Made by a program: the position numbers and the translations under genes. This document shows, piece by piece, positions 6,041 through 8,502 of a DNA stretch of 8,502 nt. This stretch comes from an uncultured Collinsella sp. (GTDB lineage Bacteria; Actinomycetota; Coriobacteriia; Coriobacteriales; Coriobacteriaceae). Each line of letters starts with the position of its first letter. The first letter of the stretch is position 1. The notes under the pieces are model-generated. The model ran no database searches, was not told where the DNA came from, and saw nothing but the letters and a program-made list of their open reading frames with translations. The stretch is taken from NCBI GenBank assembly GCA_900754385.1, contig CAAECP010000085.1:1-8502 (forward strand), in the 5' to 3' direction.

Positions 6041-7111
6041 TTACCCCCTCGCCCCGTCGAGCGCGGCGGCCATCTCGTCCTGCTTCGTGGGGAACAGGTG
6101 CGCGTAGCGGTAGGTGATGTCCACCGCCTCGTGGCCCATGCGCTCGGCGATGGCCAGCGCGGAGAAGCCCATCTCTATCAGCAGGCTCACATGGCTGTGG
6201 CGTATGTCGTGTATGCGGATGCGCTTCACGCCCGACGCCTTGCACCCGCGCTCCATCTCGTGGGCCAGGAAGTGCTTGGTCACGGCGAACAGGCGCTCGT
6301 CGGGGGCGACGTCGTCGCGCATCTCGATGAAGTCCGCCATCTCGTCGCGCAGGAAGGCGGGCATGACGATCGTGCGGACCGACTTGGGCGTCTTGGGGTC
6401 GGTCACGGTGTCAACGCCGTTGAGGCTCTGGTACGACTTGTTGATGCGCAGCCGCGAGCTCTCCAGCATGAAGTCGGACGGCGTGAGCGCCAGGAGCTCG
6501 CCGCAGCGTATGCCCGTCCAGTAAAGCAGCTCGAAGGCGTGGAATGAGAGAGGCTTGTCCATGACGGCCTCGCTGAACCTCAGGTACTCGTCCTTGGTCC
6601 AGAACTGCATCTCGCCGCCCTTCTTCGAGCCTATCTTGTCGACCCTGCGCACCGGGTTGTCGCTGAGGCCGTAGTAGCGCTCGGCGTGGTTGAAGATGGC
6701 GTTGAGCTGGTTGTTCACTGTGCGCAGGTACGTCGGTGCCCAGGGCTTCCCGTCGGCGTCCCGGTGCTCGGTGAGCTCGTTTTGCCACCTGATGACGTCG
6801 ATCGGCCTCACGTCGCACATGCGCATGTCCCCGAAGAACGGCACGAGCTTGTCGTTGATGATGTACTCCTTGGTGATCCACGTGTGCTCGCGTATGCGCG
6901 GCTTCACCTCGGAGGCGTACACCTCGACGAACTCGGAGAACGTCATGTCCATGGCCCCGCCGTTAAGGCTCTTGAACTGGCCTTCCCACACGGCGGCCTC
7001 CACCTCGGAGGAGAAGCCGCGCTTCGTCTTGTGGCGCTTCGAGCCGCGGGCGTCGCGGTAGTAGCACTGCACGTAGAACGTGCCGTTGTTGTCGTCCTTG
7101 TACACGGGCAT
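6041..7111 (-). CDS. int: Tyrosine recombinase (integrase) of the mobile element
   Basis: 356 aa, full length for Tn916/phage-type integrases (about 350-420). Order: N-terminal arm-binding domain, three-stranded AP2-like (about 3-45, with YVQCYYRDARGSKRHKTKRGF); SAM-like core-binding domain (about 57-150, TFSEFVEVYASEVKPRI onward); catalytic domain (about 168-350). The active-site set is complete: Arg202 (TGIRCGELLAL), a hairpin Lys in DPKTPKSVRTI (Lys240), His301 and Arg304 (HDIRHSH), His327 (MGH) and nucleophile Tyr336 (TYRYAHLFP). It catalyses integration and, with an excisionase, excision. It starts 1 bp after the xis stop (TGA-C-ATG), with GGAGGT eight bases upstream inside xis, so the two are probably translationally coupled. 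The presence of an arm-binding domain predicts repeated short arm sites near the element end, which fits the TACTCCC repeats at 7958-8330. The target is probably the 3' end of guaA. Confidence 0.93.
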   Translation of the reverse strand: MPVYKDDNNGTFYVQCYYRDARGSKRHKTKRGFSSEVEAAVWEGQFKSLNGGAMDMTFSEFVEVYASEVKPRIREHTWITKEYIINDKLVPFFGDMRMCDVRPIDVIRWQNELTEHRDADGKPWAPTYLRTVNNQLNAIFNHAERYYGLSDNPVRRVDKIGSKKGGEMQFWTKDEYLRFSEAVMDKPLSFHAFELLYWTGIRCGELLALTPSDFMLESSRLRINKSYQSLNGVDTVTDPKTPKSVRTIVMPAFLRDEMADFIEMRDDVAPDERLFAVTKHFLAHEMERGCKASGVKRIRIHDIRHSHVSLLIEMGFSALAIAERMGHEAVDITYRYAHLFPTKQDEMAAALDGARG

Positions 7112-7112
7112 G

Positions 7113-7316
7113 TCAGTCCACCTCCGGGAAGTACAGGGCGTCGAAGACGTCGCTCCGAACGCGTCCGCGGATAACCACGCGCCCGCGCGCCTCCTGCTCG
7201 GCGTTTATCTTCCTGATCACCTCGTAGGCGCTGCCTTTCTTGATCCTCAGCAGCTCCGCGACCTCGTCGGCGTCCAGCATGTGCGGCCTCGGCGTCTTCG
7301 CCACCTTCTCGTCCAT
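7113..7316 (-). CDS. xis: Excisionase-like small DNA-binding protein
   Basis: 67 aa, MDEKVAKTPRPHMLDADEVAELLRI onward. The MLDADEVAELL...SAYEVIRKIN stretch (13-38) is the winged-helix/HTH pattern of excisionase-family proteins, followed by a short wing (RGRVVIRGRVRSDVFDALYF, 44-63). Such proteins bind near attachment sites and bias the integrase toward excision; some also act as regulators. The size matches the usual 60-75 aa. ATG 7316 is chosen because GGGAGG precedes it by about 4 bases; an upstream in-frame TTG (7331) lies before that SD and is unlikely. It is the first gene of the leftward xis-int-RHH operon, reading from a promoter with operators at 7335-7386. Confidence 0.75.
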   Translation of the reverse strand: MDEKVAKTPRPHMLDADEVAELLRIKKGSAYEVIRKINAEQEARGRVVIRGRVRSDVFDALYFPEVD

Positions 7317-7334
7317 GGTTCCTCCCGTCAATAG

Positions 7335-7350
7335 CGTACAGATACGTACG
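7335..7350. promoter_or_regulatory. Operator site 1 (xis leader side)
   Basis: CGTAC-AGATAC-GTACG, both half-sites perfect. It lies just downstream of the predicted xis transcription start, so a bound protein would block initiation or early elongation. It matches the inner palindrome at 733-748. Confidence 0.7.
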
Positions 7351-7362
7351 GTTTACAGATTC

Positions 7363-7391
7363 AGAGTAAACGTACATATCTGTACTGTCAA
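7363..7391 (-). promoter_or_regulatory. Promoter of the xis-int-RHH operon
   Basis: On the minus strand, a consensus -35 TTGACA (7391-7386) is followed by a 17-bp spacer and TACTCT (7368-7363) as a -10 with 3-4 of 6 matches. Operator 2 (7371-7386) fills the spacer, which suggests direct repression. The start would be near 7356, about 40 bases before the xis ATG. Confidence 0.6.
7371..7386. promoter_or_regulatory. Operator site 2 (between xis -35 and -10)
   Basis: CGTAC-ATATCT-GTACT, one mismatch from the CGTAC-N6-GTACG consensus in the last base. It is placed 36 bp from operator 1 and 29 bp from operator 3 (start to start). Confidence 0.65.
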
Positions 7392-7396
7392 TAGAA

Positions 7397-7425
7397 TTGC
7401 GTACATTTACGTACGCTGATAAGAT
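7397..7425 (+). promoter_or_regulatory. Promoter of the XRE regulator gene
   Basis: TTGCGT (7397-7402), a 17-bp spacer, then TAAGAT (7420-7425). Operator 3 lies in the spacer, so the gene is probably autoregulated. The start near 7432 leaves a leader of about 25 bases containing the AGGAGGAGGG ribosome binding site (7444-7453). Confidence 0.6.
7400..7415. promoter_or_regulatory. Operator site 3 (XRE regulator promoter)
   Basis: CGTAC-ATTTAC-GTACG, both half-sites perfect, between the -35 and -10 of the rightward promoter. With operators 1 and 2 it forms a lambda-like cluster of three between divergent genes. Confidence 0.7.
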
Positions 7426-7456
7426 GTGCTGGTACGTAATTCCAGGAGGAGGGCGC

Positions 7457-7870
7457 ATGTCCGTAGGTGAGAACATAAGGCGGTACCGCAAGTCGCGGGG
7501 CATGACACAGGTGCAGCTCGCCGAGGTAGTCGGCTTGACCGAGGGGGCCGTGCGCCACTACGAAAGCGGCATCCGCGCCGTCAAGCCCGAGCTGCTCGAG
7601 TCCATCTCCGCGGCGCTCGGCGTTTCCGTCAACGCCCTCAAGGATTACGGCGTCGAGACCGCAGGCGACCTCATGTCGCTGCTCGTGCGGCTCGAGGACT
7701 CCTTCGGCATCGTGCCCGCAGCCGACGGCTCGGGCCTCTCCCTGAACCCCGAGGCGCCGCACGCGCCCAAAGCCGCGATGGCGATCGAGTTGTGGGCAGA
7801 GAAGCGCGCACGGCTCGAGAACGGCGAGATCGACGCCGACGAGTACGAGGACTGGAAAGCCTCGCTGTAG
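7457..7870 (+). CDS. XRE/Cro-CI family transcriptional regulator of the element
   Basis: 137 aa. Residues 3-60 form a Cro/CI-type helix-turn-helix: ENIRRYRKSRGMTQVQLAEVVGLTEGAVRHYESGIR, with T-Q-x-x-L-A-E (14-20), the recognition helix around TEGAVRHYE (25-33) and the closing helix LESISAALGV. A linker containing NALKDYGVETAGDLMSLLVRLEDSFGI follows, and then a C-terminal segment, W-A-E-K-R-A-R-L-E-N-G-E-I-D-A-D-E-Y-E-D-W-K, that may mediate oligomerisation. There is no LexA-type peptidase domain, so it is not an SOS self-cleaving repressor. The start is fixed by AGGAGGAGGG four to five bases before the ATG; the frame is open upstream to a TTG at 7397, which lies in the promoter. Divergent from xis, with three identical-type operators between, it is the best candidate for the protein that binds CGTAC-N6-GTACG, including the copy near parA. 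The binding itself is inferred. Confidence 0.85.
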   Translation: MSVGENIRRYRKSRGMTQVQLAEVVGLTEGAVRHYESGIRAVKPELLESISAALGVSVNALKDYGVETAGDLMSLLVRLEDSFGIVPAADGSGLSLNPEAPHAPKAAMAIELWAEKRARLENGEIDADEYEDWKASL

Positions 7871-7919
7871 CGACTCCCCGCATTTCGCAATCAACGCAAT
7901 CGAATCAGGACGCCAGGCT

Positions 7920-8120
7920 AGGCGGCGAGCGCCGCTCATTCCTGCGTCTGCTGAGTTTTTACTCCCCATTGCATACGCGGGCATTTTCAGCGCACCTGGG
8001 GAGTAAATGACGCGGTGGCTTACATGGCGGCACACGGCAGTACACTGCGGCATTTCCCCTGATTACTCCCGTTTTCATTGAGGCGGCGAGATTCTTTACT
8101 CCCCATTAACCACCTGGGGA
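7920..8120. repeat. Duplicated three-block module (AGGCGGCGAG / TTTACTCCCCATT / CACCTGGGGA)
   Basis: Copy 1: AGGCGGCGAG 7920-7929, TTTACTCCCCATT 7958-7970, CACCTGGGGA 7993-8002. Copy 2: AGGCGGCGAG 8081-8090, TTTACTCCCCATT 8095-8107, CACCTGGGGA 8111-8120. The three words occur in the same order and orientation in both copies, but the spacers differ strongly (28 and 22 bp in copy 1; 4 and 3 bp in copy 2). Confidence 0.7.
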
Positions 8121-8330
8121 AACGCCGTACGGAGACCGTAAAAACGCCCGTTGAGTTCGATTTGAGTTTCATGGGCCCCGAAACGGCCTCGTTTCGTTCT
8201 CGGGGACAAAAATCGAGTGTCTACTCACTTGGGATAAATCCTTACTCCCGTTCCCCCGAATACCGCCCCGCGCCTTGCCGTCTTGAAACACAGGGAGTAA
8301 ATCGCGAAATCGCAGGTGAAAGGGAGTAAA
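7958..8330. repeat. TACTCCC / GGGAGTA repeat field (seven copies)
   Basis: TTTACTCCCC 7958-7967; inverted GGGGAGTAAA 7998-8007 (a perfect 10-bp inverted pair with the first); TTACTCCC 8063-8070; TTTACTCCCC 8095-8104; TTACTCCC 8242-8249; GGGAGTAAA 8293-8301; GGGAGTAAA 8322-8330. An eighth match, CTACTCCC (8488-8495), is the guaA stop region. Elsewhere in the window I find only one copy, inside the DUF262 gene (4591-4597). The spread and mixed orientation fit binding sites for the integrase arm domain, Xis or an initiator. Confidence 0.7.
8176..8205. other. Imperfect hairpin GAAACG-gcct-CGTTTC with CCCC/GGGG outer stem
   Basis: GAAACG (8180-8185) pairs with CGTTTC (8190-8195) around a 4-nt loop; outer CCCC (8176-8179) can pair with GGGG (8202-8205) across a six-base bulge. 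No T-tract is suitably placed on either strand, so a terminator role is unlikely. A structured single-strand site (nicking or binding) is conceivable but unproven. Confidence 0.3.
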
Positions 8331-8335
8331 ACGAC

Positions 8336-8373
8336 AAAGAAAAAGCCTCCGTTCCAACGAGGGAACGGAGGCT
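8336..8373 (-). terminator. Rho-independent terminator for leftward (guaA-direction) transcription
   Basis: A 12-bp perfect stem (8344-8355 with 8362-8373), a 6-nt loop, and on the minus strand a following TTTTTCTTT tract (8344-8336). It stops transcripts coming from guaA about 115 bp after its stop codon, before they reach the XRE gene as antisense. On the plus strand there is no good T-tract, so it is probably one-directional. Confidence 0.88.
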
Positions 8374-8487
8374 AGAAAATCGTTTTCACTCACCGCTGTC
8401 GCTGGTGGCTTTGCCATGACTCTCGTACGAAACGAAACTCAGCGGCACAGTGCGGCACTCAAAAGTGCAGGTCAGAACCCTATCAGC

Positions 8488-8502
8488 CTACTCCCACTCG
8501 AT
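8488..8502 (-). CDS. guaA: 3' end of guaA (GMP synthase), only the last four codons and stop
   Basis: The minus strand reads ATC-GAG-TGG-GAG-TAG, that is I-E-W-E-stop. GMP synthase (glutamine-hydrolysing; XMP to GMP in purine synthesis) ends in -TIEWE in a very wide range of bacteria. Only 15 bases are visible, so the call rests on this tail, a properly placed leftward terminator, and the fact that the guaA 3' end is a known integration site for elements with tyrosine integrases. If it is the attachment site, the last codons of guaA would be retained or restored by the element. Confidence 0.65.
   Translation of the reverse strand: MEWE

Larger units (their letters stand above)
7871..8487. 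other. Repeat-rich non-coding end of the element (attachment-arm-like region)
   Basis: About 617 bp between the XRE regulator and the guaA stop codon. Reading frames here lack ribosome binding sites and family-like features. The region holds seven copies of TACTCCC in both orientations, a duplicated three-block module, several GCGGCAC/TGCGGCA words (8028-8034, 8046-8052, 8442-8448, 8451-8458), a small GC stem-loop at 7921-7936, a hairpin at 8176-8205 and a rho-independent terminator at 8336-8373. The composition and the position between integrase and target gene fit an attachment-site arm region; a replication origin or transfer origin is possible. Confidence 0.6.

Noticed and set aside
6098..7174. 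Several open frames on the plus strand opposite the integrase
   Set aside because: They are antisense to a complete, motif-verified integrase and have His/Ala/Val-rich composition typical of antisense reading in GC-rich genes.
7921..7960. A terminator for the XRE gene (stem-loop 7921-7936, T-run 7956-7960)
   Set aside because: The stem is short (5 bp plus one G-T pair) and the T-run starts 20 bases later, too far for a standard rho-independent terminator.
8125..8132. CGTACG-containing words at 8125-8132 and 8423-8430 as further operators
   Set aside because: They are short 8-bp palindromes without the two half-sites separated by six bases, and are expected by chance more readily.
7958..8330. 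The TACTCCC repeats as a CRISPR array
   Set aside because: The repeat is only 7-10 bp, orientation is mixed and spacing irregular, and there are no cas genes.
8078..8417. Two short overlapping frames in the repeat-rich region (8078-8329 plus, 8169-8417 minus)
   Set aside because: One starts at a TTG with no ribosome binding site; the other would read through a strong terminator hairpin. Neither resembles a protein family.

Overview
The window looks like the integrase-proximal end of an integrated mobile element in a high-GC actinobacterium. Codon choice (strong G/C in third positions) and the style of the backbone proteins suggest a gut Coriobacteriia member (Eggerthellaceae or a relative). 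That is an inference from sequence character, not a database match. The last 15 bases at the right edge read, on the minus strand, as I-E-W-E-stop. This is the characteristic C-terminus of GMP synthase (GuaA), and the 3' end of guaA is a known integration hotspot for genomic islands.

Layout, left to right. (1) 1-611, minus: a ParA-type ATPase, cut by the left edge. (2) 612-993: a divergent control region with a 42-bp palindrome, a second partial operator and an extended -10 promoter facing right, then a leader of about 210 nt. (3) 994-5606, plus: cargo consisting of an ABC-F ATPase of the ribosome-protection type, a DUF4238 protein and a DUF262+DUF1524 protein (GmrSD/BrxU-like, modification-dependent restriction family). 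(4) 5610-7316, minus: a tight operon of xis-like gene, tyrosine integrase and ribbon-helix-helix protein. (5) 7317-7456: a compact divergent promoter region with three 16-bp operators. (6) 7457-7870, plus: a small XRE-type regulator. (7) 7871-8487: about 620 bp with no convincing gene, rich in repeats of TACTCCC and ending at the guaA stop codon, with a rho-independent terminator pointing away from guaA.

The most informative non-coding signal is one operator, CGTAC-N6-GTACG. It occurs three times in the xis/XRE-regulator promoter region and again at the centre of the palindrome in the parA/ABC-F control region, about 6.6 kb away. This suggests that one regulator, most simply the XRE protein at 7457-7870, coordinates excision, partition or maintenance, and possibly cargo expression. 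The second signal is the TACTCCC field next to the guaA end, whose core is also present in the guaA stop region. This suggests integrase or accessory-factor binding sites.

The cargo pairs a likely antibiotic-resistance or translation-factor gene with a likely anti-phage module (DUF4238 plus DUF262/DUF1524). The two-gene defence idea is a hypothesis from adjacency and family knowledge only.
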